A stretch of DNA of 52,591 nt from Caldilineaceae bacterium (GTDB lineage Bacteria; Chloroflexota; Anaerolineae; Caldilineales; Caldilineaceae). Each line of letters begins with the position of its first letter. The first letter of the stretch is position 1. A program made the translations under genes and the position numbers. The notes under the pieces were generated by a model, which had not been told where the DNA came from, did not search any database, and worked only from the letters and a program-made list of their open reading frames with translations. Below, in pieces: positions 43,335 through 52,490 of the stretch. The DNA lies in assembly GCA_020634755.1 (NCBI GenBank), contig JACKBC010000047.1:1-52591 (forward strand), in the 5' to 3' direction.

Positions 43335-46300
43335 TTATTTTGTCGCTTCTTCACTCCCCAAATTTACCGTCATGCCGGATGGCTCCATGCGCGCCTCAAC
43401 TGCCCGCGTGTTGACCAAGTCTGGCCGCGACGCACCCGCAATCGATACGCTGCGCGCGGCAGATGGCAGCACCCACGGCGGCAGGATTACAAAACTGGGC
43501 GGGAGATAGGGGAGTGGATCAATAAAGCCGCCCCAACCATCATTTTCTGCAAAGGGGTTATCCGCAATGGCAAAATGCAAATGCGGACCGCTGCTGGCTC
43601 CCGTATTGCCCGATGCGCCAAGCGAGTCGCCGCGGCGCACGCTTTGGCCTTTGCTCACGGCTGCGCTATTTAGATGTGCATAGATCGAGCGCCCCCAAGA
43701 GTGGATCAACATGACGTGAATGCCAAAGCCGTTGGGGTCGTTGGCCACAAAGAGCACTTGCCCATTATCGGTGGCGACAACATTGGTGCCCACCGGCGTC
43801 AGAAAATCGATGCCGTTATGGCCGCGCAGCGGTACACCGCCGGGGCGAAACTGACTGTAAAAATCGGGGCGCTCGCCCCAGAGCTGGGCAATGCCAAAGG
43901 GGCGTTCGGTCGGCGCCCCCAAATAGATATTGGAGGCCTGGTTGGGAATATCGGTGCCGGGCAGCTTTGCCGCACGCGTCAAGAGCTTGACGCCGTCAAC
44001 CGCCTCCGCCACCCAGCCAATAATTTCGCCAGTTGCCGCAATGCCGCCCACGTTCCACCAGGTTAAATTGTCGGCCTGTTTGGGACCGTCAATAATATTG
44101 AGCGTAGTGCGCTGGGCAAATTCGCCCAGAATATCGCCCGCCGGCTTGTTATTGATGCCGGCGGTTTGGCGCACGCGCACGGCCGTGGCGGCCACCACCA
44201 GATCGTCTTTGGCAAAGGCGCCGCTGGTAGAGCCGCCCGTGCCGCCGCCGGTTGTTGGCGGGGGCGCCGTGGTGGGCTCCATCAGCGTGGCGCCTGTGGG
44301 CGCGGTGTCGGCCATCCAGCCGCTCACGTTGACGCCATCCACATTGCGCGTCTGCACTTGCCACCAGACCAGCTGATCGGCGGCCTGCGGGCCACCCAGA
44401 ATGGCGCCGGGTGTGTTTTGCCAGATGTCCGCCACCACATCGCTGTCGGGCTTGTTTTTATAGCCAACGGTGCGTCGCAGGCGTACAAATTCAACCGTCT
44501 TAAAGCTGTCGCCCGCTTTGAATTTGGTCGAAATGGGCGTGCCGCCGGTAGGCGGTGGCGTCACGCCGCCCGCCGATTCCAGAAGCTGTGCGCCCACCGA
44601 GGTGGCTTCAGCCATCCAGCCTGTGTACGATTGCCCGTTCACTGTGACCTGCACCTGCCACCAGGTGAGCCCGTCGGCGCTTTGCGGCCCAGCCTGTACG
44701 CGGCCGGTTGTACCCGCCGGCACGTCGATGACCACGTCGCTATCCGGCTTGTTGAGGAACCCAGTGGTGCGGCGCATGCGCACCACGGTGGTGGTGCGCA
44801 CCGATTCACCAATCTGAAAGCGACCGCCCGTCTCGCCACGCGCATCGCCGGCGCCATCCTCCACGGGCGGCGCGGCGCTGGCTGTTTTTTGCAACAGCTG
44901 GGTATTGTTCACGGCTTGCGCCATCCAGCCCGTTACCGCGGCGCCGGCACTGTTGCGGGAGGCAACTTGCCACCAGATGAGACCGTCTTTGCTGGAAGGG
45001 CCACTGACAATCTTTCCCTCGGCGCCCGTGGGAATGTCCGCCATAACGTCGCTGGCGCTTTTGCCGATGTAGCCCGGCGTGCGGCGCATGCGCACCACGG
45101 TAAGCGTTTTGACCGTATCGCCCGCCTGCCAGCCATCGGTGACGGCTTGGATGCTTACACTTTCTGCAACGTCGCTGGCCGCGTCACGGATGGCAGTGCT
45201 CATGGCGGCGCTCTTGGTGATCTGGTCGCTTGCGGCTTCGGGCGCAATGGAAGCGCTCTGGGCCGTTGCCACTTTCACCATGAGCGTTTGCCCATTGGCA
45301 GTTTCGGCCATCCAGCCCGTTTGCTGCTGTCCATTGACGGTGGCCTTTACCAGCCACCAGGTCAATGCGTCGGCGCTTTGGGGACCGGCTTGCACCACCA
45401 CATTGGTATTGGCTGGTACGTTGGTAATCGTGTCGCTGGCTGGCTTATTCAGATAGCCGGGGGTGCGCCGCAGGCGGACGACCGTGGTGGTGCGCGCCGC
45501 ATCACCAATGGCAAAGGCGCCGCCCGTATCGCGGGAATCATCGCTACTTACCTTGGCAAGCAGCTCCTTGCCGCTTACGGATTCGGCCATCCAGCCGCTG
45601 ACGGTGCTGCTGCCGCTGGCGGTTTGCACCTGCCACCAAGTTAGATCGTCCTTGCTTTCAGGACCGGCAACCACGCGGCCTTCGGTTCCAGCGGCCAGGC
45701 TGGTGATCACATCGCTGGCGGGCTTGTTTTTATAGCCGGTGGTGCGCCGCAGGTTGACGACATCCAGCGTGCGCACCGTGTCGCCAATGGCAAATTTGCC
45801 GGGAGCGACCGGCGGCGCCGTGCCGGTTACGGCCTCCAGCAGACGCGTCCCATTGGGCGCCACTTCGGCCATCCAGCCGGTGACGTTGGCGCCGCTTTCA
45901 TCTACGCCGCGCACTTGCCACCAGGTCAACTCGTCTTGGCTTTGGGGGCCGCCAATGACGTCCACAACGCGGCCGGTTGGTATGTTGGCAATAATGTCGC
46001 CCACGGGCTTGTCACGATAGCCAGGTGTGCGTCGCATGTAAACAATATCGGCCGTGCGCGCCTGGCCTCCTACTTTGATGGCGCCGGTGCTGGGCGGCGG
46101 CGTGGCGCCGGATGAGCGCCAGCGATAGTCGTTTTGTAGGGCAGCTTTGAAATCATCGATTACGCCCTGCTTGCCTTGGATCACCCATTTGTCAAACGGT
46201 GGCCAGCGGTAGAGCACCAACGCGCGAATTTGCTGCGCGCCGGACTGTTTGTTCCAAGCATCAATTTCGCCATATGCACGCTGCACCCACTGGATATTGC

Positions 46301-47408
46301 GATTGTCCCAAGCCACATCTTCATCGGTTTCCGTAATGTAGACGGGCAGGCTGCGCATGTTGGTGGGGATGGCGTTCATAAAGTCGCGATAGGCGCGGAA
46401 ATGGTAGTGGCGATCCTGATAGGGCGCATTCATCTTGGCTGTGGAGGTCACCAAATTGGGGTCGGCGCCGTGGGTATATGTATGCAGCGTAATGCCGTCG
46501 CAGCCGGTCGGCCCCAATAATTCCACTATGCGCTTGAAATAGCCGATCCAGTCGCCGCTATTTACATTCCAAGGCGCCACCGCCCCGATCAATACCTGGT
46601 CGTCGGCATGACCGGGCAGCGCATGAATGGCATCGCGGCAGAGCTTGTAACATTGCACATAAAGTTCGGGCGTAATCACTTCGCGCCCGTTGATCACTTC
46701 CAACGCGGCGGCTGCCGCCGAGCGCACAGTGGCCCCCGCAGCTTGCGGCGGGCTGGCCGCCGGCTGATTTAGCGCATCAAAGCGGCGGGGATCGCTGCGG
46801 TGAAGCGGATCATCAGTTTCGTTGGATGGTTCCACCAGCGGGCTTTCTACCGGAATCGGCGGATTGACGGGTGGTGTAGGTTTGGTCGGCGCGGCCGGCT
46901 GACCACCGCCAAAGAGCTGCTTTAGCCATTGGAGAAAGCGATCCCAAGCGCTGTTCTCTGCGGGCTCTGGCGTGGGCGCAGGCTGCGGTGAAGTAGTGGG
47001 GGACTGAACCGCCTCTTCGACGGCGGATTGCGCCGTGGCGCGGGCCGCGGCGCGCGTAGAACTGGCCGGTGGACGCTCCACTTCGTAATTCATCTCGTTG
47101 CCGATAATCCAGAGCTTGCAGCCCTGGCTGGCGCGTACGTAGTTGGCGCAGCGCTTGGCGAAATCGGCATATTGGGCGCTGTTGGGAATGGTGCCGCCCG
47201 GCTCGTAGCCGTTGTTGATGCGACACAAGATGCCTAGATTTTGGTTGCTCCAGGGCGTAAAATTTTTGCCACTGGTATCATTGGGGTCGCTGCCAATGGC
47301 TTCGGTAAAGACGAGCCAGCCCGGTTTACCGGCATCCAGCATATGTTGCTCGCCGCCCGGCTCATGGAGGCCGAAGATATATTCTGAGTCGAAGAGGGGT
47401 CGTGGCAT
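43335..47408 (-). CDS. Giant wall-associated protein: glycosidase-like domain, seven SH3b repeats, M23 peptidase
   Basis: 1357 residues. Residues 5-~435 look like a clan-A glycoside hydrolase, with likely acid/base E105 (IIGNEMNYE) and nucleophile E360 (VYITETDED); a Pro/Ala/Thr insert of about 130 residues (111-240) splits the domain. Seven SH3b-like repeats of about 85-110 residues follow, each with (R/K)T-x-x-VV-x-(M/L)RRT-x-GY and ending in VSGWMAE. The last ~170 residues are an M23 (LytM) endopeptidase with H1197 and D1201 (GHNGIDF) and H1276/H1278 (PHLHFA). There is no N-terminal signal peptide, so the export route is unclear. AGGAG precedes the start. Confidence 0.88.
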   Translation of the reverse strand: MPRPLFDSEYIFGLHEPGGEQHMLDAGKPGWLVFTEAIGSDPNDTSGKNFTPWSNQNLGILCRINNGYEPGGTIPNSAQYADFAKRCANYVRASQGCKLWIIGNEMNYEVERPPASSTRAAARATAQSAVEEAVQSPTTSPQPAPTPEPAENSAWDRFLQWLKQLFGGGQPAAPTKPTPPVNPPIPVESPLVEPSNETDDPLHRSDPRRFDALNQPAASPPQAAGATVRSAAAAALEVINGREVITPELYVQCYKLCRDAIHALPGHADDQVLIGAVAPWNVNSGDWIGYFKRIVELLGPTGCDGITLHTYTHGADPNLVTSTAKMNAPYQDRHYHFRAYRDFMNAIPTNMRSLPVYITETDEDVAWDNRNIQWVQRAYGEIDAWNKQSGAQQIRALVLYRWPPFDKWVIQGKQGVIDDFKAALQNDYRWRSSGATPPPSTGAIKVGGQARTADIVYMRRTPGYRDKPVGDIIANIPTGRVVDVIGGPQSQDELTWWQVRGVDESGANVTGWMAEVAPNGTRLLEAVTGTAPPVAPGKFAIGDTVRTLDVVNLRRTTGYKNKPASDVITSLAAGTEGRVVAGPESKDDLTWWQVQTASGSSTVSGWMAESVSGKELLAKVSSDDSRDTGGAFAIGDAARTTTVVRLRRTPGYLNKPASDTITNVPANTNVVVQAGPQSADALTWWLVKATVNGQQQTGWMAETANGQTLMVKVATAQSASIAPEAASDQITKSAAMSTAIRDAASDVAESVSIQAVTDGWQAGDTVKTLTVVRMRRTPGYIGKSASDVMADIPTGAEGKIVSGPSSKDGLIWWQVASRNSAGAAVTGWMAQAVNNTQLLQKTASAAPPVEDGAGDARGETGGRFQIGESVRTTTVVRMRRTTGFLNKPDSDVVIDVPAGTTGRVQAGPQSADGLTWWQVQVTVNGQSYTGWMAEATSVGAQLLESAGGVTPPPTGGTPISTKFKAGDSFKTVEFVRLRRTVGYKNKPDSDVVADIWQNTPGAILGGPQAADQLVWWQVQTRNVDGVNVSGWMADTAPTGATLMEPTTAPPPTTGGGTGGSTSGAFAKDDLVVAATAVRVRQTAGINNKPAGDILGEFAQRTTLNIIDGPKQADNLTWWNVGGIAATGEIIGWVAEAVDGVKLLTRAAKLPGTDIPNQASNIYLGAPTERPFGIAQLWGERPDFYSQFRPGGVPLRGHNGIDFLTPVGTNVVATDNGQVLFVANDPNGFGIHVMLIHSWGRSIYAHLNSAAVSKGQSVRRGDSLGASGNTGASSGPHLHFAIADNPFAENDGWGGFIDPLPYLPPSFVILPPWVLPSAARSVSIAGASRPDLVNTRAVEARMEPSGMTVNLGSEEATK

Positions 47409-47995
47409 GTGACGATCTCCTACATGTTGTAGCTGTGTGTTCTTTGTGAGGGTATTTCAAACAGTTACAGTACCCTATGGATTCTGGTCTGTCAAGCCCT
47501 CAAAAACTATGTTTACATTTCTGCAAGTCTACGATTTCCAGCAGAAGAGGCCGCGTGGAGAACTTCTCGGGTGGCGCCGACTGCCCAGCGCCCATAGCTG
47601 GTATTATGCGCACATATCAAATAGACAATGCGCGCCGTTTGTGGCAATATGCAGTTTTATGGTTGCGACTGGCGTCGCGCCTGTGGCGCGTTGTCTAACC
47701 GTCAGTAAGTTGAACTCCCTAAATGCGTTCTTGGTTCCTTTGTTGAGACCAAGGGCCACAGTAATAGAGCAGCAGACCAATATCCATTAAGAACCTATCC
47801 GTAAATTCGGTTGTGAATCATGCGCTGTCTCTGACAGATCGCTGGCACAGAGCATTTCCGGATAGACCCTAAGTCATCGTCAAGAAATTAGTTGGCGGCC
47901 AAACCTTTCAGGTCTCGCAGACCTGAAGGTTTAAATCGACAAGTGTTTCCTGAACAGTGACTAAGTAAGAATGCCATGAATAGAGGTGCAACAAA
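47409..47995. other. Gene-free interval
   Basis: 587 bases between divergent genes. An open frame at 47437-47790 has no ribosome site and unlikely composition, so it is not called. The only clear structure is the palindrome at 47901-47932. Confidence 0.5.
47901..47932. repeat. Palindromic element
   Basis: AAACCTTTCAGGTCT (47901-47915) pairs with AGACCTGAAGGTTT (47919-47932) around CGC with one bulged T. It looks like a REP-type unit. No second copy was seen in the window. Confidence 0.6.
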
Positions 47996-49021
47996 ATGAG
48001 TGGGAATCAGAGCGATTCAGTTGTCAAAATGGCCATGATTGGCACGGGCGGCATGGCGCGACACCACACGCGGCGCATTTTGCAGCAGCAGGATACAACC
48101 AAGATGCATGTGGTGTGCGAGCCATCGGGTGAAGCGTACGAGACATTTTGCGAGCTGTTTGAGGAAGCAGGCGTGGAGCCGCCGCCCAATGAGCCGGAGC
48201 TGGCCAAGTTGCTAGACCGCTATGGCGATGAGCTGGATGCGGCTTTTATTATTACGCCACACGTCTATCATCACGATCATGCCAAGGCCTGTTTGGAAGC
48301 GGGGGTAGATGTGCTGCTAGAAAAGCCCATGGTGATGAATGGCGCCGAGGCGGAAAGCTTGATTGAGACGCGCGACCGCACGGGCCGGCTGCTGGTGGTC
48401 TCGTTTAACGGCAGCCTGTCGCCACAGGTGCGCACGGCGGTCAACATGCTGCGTTCCGGCGAGCTGGGCAACATCCTCAACGTCCACGCCACGGTGTGGC
48501 AAAATTGGAAGCTGGGCACCGCGGGCAAATGGCGCCAGGTGCCCGAAATTTCCGGCGGCGGCTTTATGTTCGATACGGGTGCGCATTTGCTCAATACGGT
48601 AGCGGACCTAGTGGGTGAGGACTTTGTCGAAGTGGCGGCGTGGCTCGATAATCGCGGCGCGCCGGTGGATATTTTGGGTACGGTCATGGCGCGCACGGCT
48701 TCCGGTGTTTTGGTGACGCTGAGCGGCTGTGGCGATGCCATCAAATCGTGTCATTCTGACGTACGCGTCTTTTGCGAAAAGGCCATTCTGCGCACTGGCG
48801 TTTGGGGAGAGACGCTGGAAATCTGGCGCGATGGCGCAGATGGCTTTGCGCCCTTGCCTACCCCGGCTTCACAGGGCCAATGGGAGCAGTTTTTGCGCGT
48901 GCGCAACGGTGAGATCGCCAATCCCTGCCCGCCGGAAGTGGGGCTGCGCATGGCGCGCTTTTGGGATGCCATTCAGGCGTCGGCGGCGCAGAATGGCCAG
49001 ATGGTGCAGAGCGGGAATTGA
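47996..49021 (+). CDS. Gfo/Idh/MocA-family oxidoreductase
   Basis: A 341-residue NAD(P)-dependent sugar-type oxidoreductase: MAMIGTGGMARHHTR (GxGxxA nucleotide fold), DVLLEKPMVMNGAEA (EKP catalytic motif), and FDTGAHLLNTVADL (the Asp-x3-His catalytic site). Such enzymes act on sugars, inositols or their derivatives. The ThuA gene follows after 34 bases on the same strand, a common pairing in sugar catabolic clusters. GAGGTG lies shortly before the ATG. Confidence 0.9.
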   Translation: MSGNQSDSVVKMAMIGTGGMARHHTRRILQQQDTTKMHVVCEPSGEAYETFCELFEEAGVEPPPNEPELAKLLDRYGDELDAAFIITPHVYHHDHAKACLEAGVDVLLEKPMVMNGAEAESLIETRDRTGRLLVVSFNGSLSPQVRTAVNMLRSGELGNILNVHATVWQNWKLGTAGKWRQVPEISGGGFMFDTGAHLLNTVADLVGEDFVEVAAWLDNRGAPVDILGTVMARTASGVLVTLSGCGDAIKSCHSDVRVFCEKAILRTGVWGETLEIWRDGADGFAPLPTPASQGQWEQFLRVRNGEIANPCPPEVGLRMARFWDAIQASAAQNGQMVQSGN

Positions 49022-49055
49022 TGAATAAACAAAAAATATTTCTGGAGGAAAAACA

Positions 49056-49799
49056 ATGAGTAACCCAATTCGTGTTACTATATGGAATGAATTTCGGCAT
49101 GAAAAATCACATGAAGAAGTAAAAAAGATTTATCCCGACGGCATGCACGTTGTCATCGGCAATGCGCTGAAAGAGCGCGGCTTCGACGTGGGAACGGCCA
49201 CGCTGGATGAGCCGGAACACGGGCTGACGCAAGCGGTGCTGGACGCCACCGATGTGCTGGTTTGGTGGGGCCACATGGCGCACCGCGAGGTGCAGGATGA
49301 GATTGTAGAGCGGGTACAGGAGCGGGTGCTGGCCGGCATGGGGCTGATCGTGCTGCATTCGGGGCACCACTCCAAAATTTTCAAGAAGCTCATGGGGACA
49401 TCGTGCAGTTTGCGCTGGCGCGAAGCGGGCGAAAACGAACGCATTTGGGTGATCCAGCCCGGCCATCCCATTGCCGAGGGGCTGCCCGAATATATTGACA
49501 TTCCGCAAGTGGAGATGTACGGCGAGCATTTTGACATCCCCACGCCGGACGAGCTGGTTTTTGTGAGCTGGTTCAAGGGCGGTGAGGTCTTCCGCAGCGG
49601 CTGCTGCTTCTTCCGCGGCAAGGGCAAAATCTTCTACTTTCGCCCCGGTCACGAGACGCACCCCATCTACTATCAAGCCGAAGTGCGGCAGGTGATTGCC
49701 AACGCTGCTCGCTGGGCTGCCCCCACGCCGGGCGCGCCCTTTGCCTACGCCGGCGGGCGGGCGATCAATGTGAAAGAGCCGCTGGAGAAGTTGGGCTAA
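49056..49799 (+). CDS. ThuA-family protein (glutamine-amidotransferase-like fold)
   Basis: A 247-residue ThuA-like protein: IRVTIWNEFRHEK, VLVWWGHMAHREVQDEIVER, LIVLHSGHHSKIFKKLMG in place of the amidotransferase nucleophile elbow, and RPGHETHPIYYQAEVRQVI. ThuA proteins occur in trehalose and other sugar utilisation operons, often beside Gfo/Idh dehydrogenases as here; the reaction is not firmly known. GGAGGAAAA lies 3-11 bases ahead of the ATG. Confidence 0.9.
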   Translation: MSNPIRVTIWNEFRHEKSHEEVKKIYPDGMHVVIGNALKERGFDVGTATLDEPEHGLTQAVLDATDVLVWWGHMAHREVQDEIVERVQERVLAGMGLIVLHSGHHSKIFKKLMGTSCSLRWREAGENERIWVIQPGHPIAEGLPEYIDIPQVEMYGEHFDIPTPDELVFVSWFKGGEVFRSGCCFFRGKGKIFYFRPGHETHPIYYQAEVRQVIANAARWAAPTPGAPFAYAGGRAINVKEPLEKLG

Positions 49800-49802
49800 T
49801 AC

Positions 49803-49966
49803 GACTTACGTAGCGCTCGTTGCTCGCCATGCGACAGCTGCATGGCTGACCCGGCAATTTGCCCTCTAATAGAGATCACCCTTAAACATGGCACAAATGG
49901 CCTCGAATAAAAATAATCTGCATTTGTGCCATGTTTAAATGGTTTGTCCATAAGCTTGCGTAAAGT
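49803..49966. repeat. MITE-like interval with strong internal hairpin
   Basis: Ends GACTTACGTAGCG (49803) and GCTTGCGTAAAGT (49954-49966) are imperfect inverted repeats of the GACTTACGCA family. Inside, the 18 bases 49882-49899 (TTAAACATGGCACAAATG) pair perfectly with 49921-49938 around a 21-base loop. It directly follows the ThuA gene and may also stop its transcript, although no T run follows. Confidence 0.5.
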
Positions 49967-49999
49967 GCTGACAAATACGGTTTTCGGCCATTTGGGTGG

Positions 50000-50028
50000 T
50001 TGACAATACGCCATTCGTCCGGTATACT
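50000..50028 (+). promoter_or_regulatory. Sigma-70-type promoter of the ilvB leader
   Basis: TTGACA (50000-50005), 17 bases, TATACT (50023-50028). Transcription should begin near 50035, about 30 bases before the leader peptide. Confidence 0.82.
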
Positions 50029-50065
50029 CTACGAAAGTTTCGCAAATTCACCCAAGGATTTTACA

Positions 50066-50194
50066 GTGGAACCGATCTTCTCCATTAATATAGCTAGTAG
50101 TATAGCTAGCCTGGTACTTATTAGCATTATCGAGCTTCTGGTCGTAGTAGAGAACCAGAGGCTAATACCCGTTGGAGAAGAGGCGAAGCGCTAG
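50066..50194 (+). CDS. ilvB attenuation leader peptide (42 residues)
   Basis: From GTG at 50066 with AAGGA at 50054-50058 (7-base gap) to TAG at 50194. Of 42 residues, 8 are Ile, 5 Leu and 5 Val (the start codon not counted), including the run LVLISIIELLVVV (residues 16-28). This is the hallmark of a ribosome-stalling leader that senses charged Ile, Leu and Val tRNA. The last codons (36-40) form the 5' strand of the antiterminator, so a ribosome that reaches the stop would cover it. Confidence 0.87.
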   Translation: MEPIFSINIASSIASLVLISIIELLVVVENQRLIPVGEEAKR

Positions 50195-50248
50195 GCACTT
50201 GCACAAGGTCACAACAGACCCTTCCCAACTGGGAAGGGTCTTTTTTTT
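50133..50248 (+). promoter_or_regulatory. Transcription attenuator of ilvB
   Basis: Three competing folds are visible. A pause hairpin pairs 50133-50142 (AGCTTCTGGT) with 50154-50163. An antiterminator pairs GTTGGAGAAGAGG (50171-50183, two bulged A) with CCCTTCCCAAC (50219-50229). The terminator is GACCCTTCCC (50217-50226) with GGGAAGGGTC (50231-50240) plus eight T. CTTCTCC at 50077-50083 can also pair with GGAGAAG (50174-50180) and would block the antiterminator when the leader is not translated. Confidence 0.8.
50217..50248 (+). terminator. Attenuator terminator
   Basis: A 10-bp perfect stem with an AACT loop followed by TTTTTTTT, located 22 bases after the leader stop and 236 bases before ilvB. 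The 236 bases between it and ilvB show no gene. Confidence 0.92.
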
Positions 50249-50484
50249 ATCATTAACTCTGGATAACGCGGATAGTATAGATGAGGGCAAAGCTATCGAA
50301 AATCTGTGCAAACTGGGGTTAAAAACTACTCTGATATGGAATTTTGTGGTAAAAATGATTGGCCCATTTTGGTCATTGCAAAAATAAATTATCTGGATGC
50401 CAAGGTTTTTGCAGCGGCTAAAGCGATTTCGGTGGATGGTGTTAATTTGAAATCGCCTTATTATTCACACAAGGAGTGCTCGAC

Positions 50485-52269
50485 ATGAATCATCCTAATC
50501 AGAACGGCGCCGCACCAGAGACGCCGATCCAGATGACTGGCGCACAAATGATTTGGGAAGCCATGGTGCGCGAGGGGGTGCGTACAGTTTTTGGTCATCC
50601 CGGCGGCGCCATTTTGCCGGCCTATGATGCGCTGACTCAGTATGAATTGGACGGCAAAATTCATCATGTGTTGGTGCGGCATGAGCAATGTGCCGGCCAC
50701 ATGGCGGATGGATATGCGCGTGTTACCGGTCGCGTGGGCGTCTGTGTGGCCACCAGCGGCCCTGGCGCCACCAACTTGGTTACTGGGCTGGCCACGGCCC
50801 AAATGGATAGCGTGCCCATTGTGGCCGTTACCGGCCAAGTGCCAACCAATCTGCTGGGGACAGACGCCTTTCAGGAATCGGACGTGGTGGGCGTGACGCA
50901 GCCAGTTTGTAAGCACAACTATCTGGTCACCGACGTCAACGAGTTGCCGCTGATCATGAAAGAGGCGTTTTATATTGCCCGCGAAGGACGTCCCGGCGTG
51001 GTCTTGGTGGACGTTTGTAAAGATGTGCAGAATGCGGTTGGTGAGTTCCGTTACGATATGGAAATCGATCTGCCCGGCTTTGAACCGTGGCCCGGCATCG
51101 ATCGGGAAGCCATTGCCGACGCTGCCGAACTGATTAACCAGGCCGACCGGCCGCTGATTTTGGCCGGACATGGCATTCATCTATCCGGCATGAATGAAAA
51201 GCTGCTGGAATTAGTTGAGAAGGCCGGCATCCCCGTGGTGACCACGTTGCTGGGCGCCGGCAACATCCCCGAAAGTCATTCGCTGAGCCTCGGTATGGGC
51301 GGTATGCACGGCGAGGCCTATGCCAACAAAGCCATCCAAAGTTGTGATGTTCTAATTGCCATGGGGATGCGTTTTGATGACCGCATTACTGGCCGCTTGG
51401 ATCGCTTTGCCAAACAGTCTAAGATCATCCACTTTGAGCTGGATAAAGCGGAAGTAGGCAAAAACGTGGTGCCGGATGTGGCCGTCATTGGCGACTTGGC
51501 CCAGTCGTTGCCGGCGTTGCTGCCGCTGATCCAGTCGCGTCGCCACGTATCCTGGATTGAGACGATTGACGAATGGCGCACCGATTCGAAAGAGAGCGAT
51601 ATCCTCAATTATGAGGTGGATGAGCTGATTCCGCCTTTTGTGATTCATCAGCTGTGGGAAGGCACCAAAAACACGCCTGAGCCGGCCATTGTGGTGACCG
51701 ATGTGGGCCAACATCAGATGTGGGAAAGCCAATATTATACTCATAATTATGCTGGACAGTTGCTCACCAGCGGTGGCTTGGGCACCATGGGCTATGCGTT
51801 GCCGGCGGCTATCGGTGCACAGATGGCGCACCCCCACCGGTTGGTGTGGGCCGTGGCCGGAGACGGCGGCTTTCAAATGACGCTGCAAGAGCTGGCCGTG
51901 CTGGTACAAGAACCCAACTTGCCGGTGAAGATCGCCATTATCAACAATGGCTTTTTGGGCATGGTGCGCCAATGGCAGCAGATCTTTTATGATAAGCGCT
52001 ACACGGGTACGCCCATTATCTCTCCTAATTATGTGAAATTAGCCGACGCCTATGGTATTCCTGCGCTAGCGGTTAAGAAACCCGAAGAAGTGATTCCGGC
52101 CATTGAGCAGGCCAATAGCACACCTGGCCCGTTTTTGATCGACTTCCGCGTCAAAGAAGAGGTCAATGTGTATCCCATGGTGCCCCCTGGCGCAGCCGTG
52201 GATGACCTAATCCGCCGCCCCAAAAAGCCAATCGTGCAGGGCTTTAGCGGCGTGCAGCCGGAATGGTGA
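50485..52269 (+). CDS. ilvB: Acetolactate synthase large subunit
   Basis: The 594-residue TPP enzyme makes acetolactate or acetohydroxybutyrate, the first shared step of Val/Leu and Ile synthesis. TPP-activating E67 is in VRHEQCAGHMADGYAR; the substrate/FAD region shows GRPGVVLVDVCKDVQ and GMRFDDRITG; the TPP motif is GDGGFQMTLQE ending in NN of IINNGFLGMVRQW. AAGGAG (50471-50476) supports the ATG at 50485. It is controlled by the attenuator upstream. The small subunit ilvN is not in the 320 bases that follow, where it would usually lie; it is beyond the window or elsewhere. Confidence 0.96.
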   Translation: MNHPNQNGAAPETPIQMTGAQMIWEAMVREGVRTVFGHPGGAILPAYDALTQYELDGKIHHVLVRHEQCAGHMADGYARVTGRVGVCVATSGPGATNLVTGLATAQMDSVPIVAVTGQVPTNLLGTDAFQESDVVGVTQPVCKHNYLVTDVNELPLIMKEAFYIAREGRPGVVLVDVCKDVQNAVGEFRYDMEIDLPGFEPWPGIDREAIADAAELINQADRPLILAGHGIHLSGMNEKLLELVEKAGIPVVTTLLGAGNIPESHSLSLGMGGMHGEAYANKAIQSCDVLIAMGMRFDDRITGRLDRFAKQSKIIHFELDKAEVGKNVVPDVAVIGDLAQSLPALLPLIQSRRHVSWIETIDEWRTDSKESDILNYEVDELIPPFVIHQLWEGTKNTPEPAIVVTDVGQHQMWESQYYTHNYAGQLLTSGGLGTMGYALPAAIGAQMAHPHRLVWAVAGDGGFQMTLQELAVLVQEPNLPVKIAIINNGFLGMVRQWQQIFYDKRYTGTPIISPNYVKLADAYGIPALAVKKPEEVIPAIEQANSTPGPFLIDFRVKEEVNVYPMVPPGAAVDDLIRRPKKPIVQGFSGVQPEW

Positions 52270-52288
52270 TTGGATGTACGATCTTAGA

Positions 52289-52490
52289 TTTACGATTGAC
52301 GAGTCTCGTTTGTAATGAGCGTTGGATTGTGCGAGTTTCCTTCGTTGCCGAAATCTGATATGCAATTTTAGATGCTTCGATTCAACTCAGCACAAGTTTA
52401 TGATTGACGAGCCTCGTTTGTAATGAGCGTTGGATTGTGCGAGATTCCTTTGTTTATGATTTGCGAACCTTGTTGGTTGTGCTCGTTGGC
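52289..52490. repeat. 58-bp direct repeats after ilvB
   Basis: Two copies (52289-52346 and 52397-52454) match at 54 of 58 positions, with shared blocks GATTGACGAG, CTCGTTTGTAATGAGCGT and TGGATTGTGCGAG. A third, worn copy begins near 52453 (TTTATGATTTGCGAACC). Each contains a small ACGAG-CTCGT hairpin. They lie where ilvN would be expected. The last ~100 bases show no gene. Confidence 0.8.

Noticed and set aside
47437..47790. Open frame of 117 codons
   Set aside because: No ribosome site, mixed composition, overlaps the upstream promoter region of the wall-protein gene, and no family resemblance.
50250..50484. Second coding frame between the attenuator and ilvB
   Set aside because: Frames are short and lack ribosome sites; composition does not resemble neighbouring genes.
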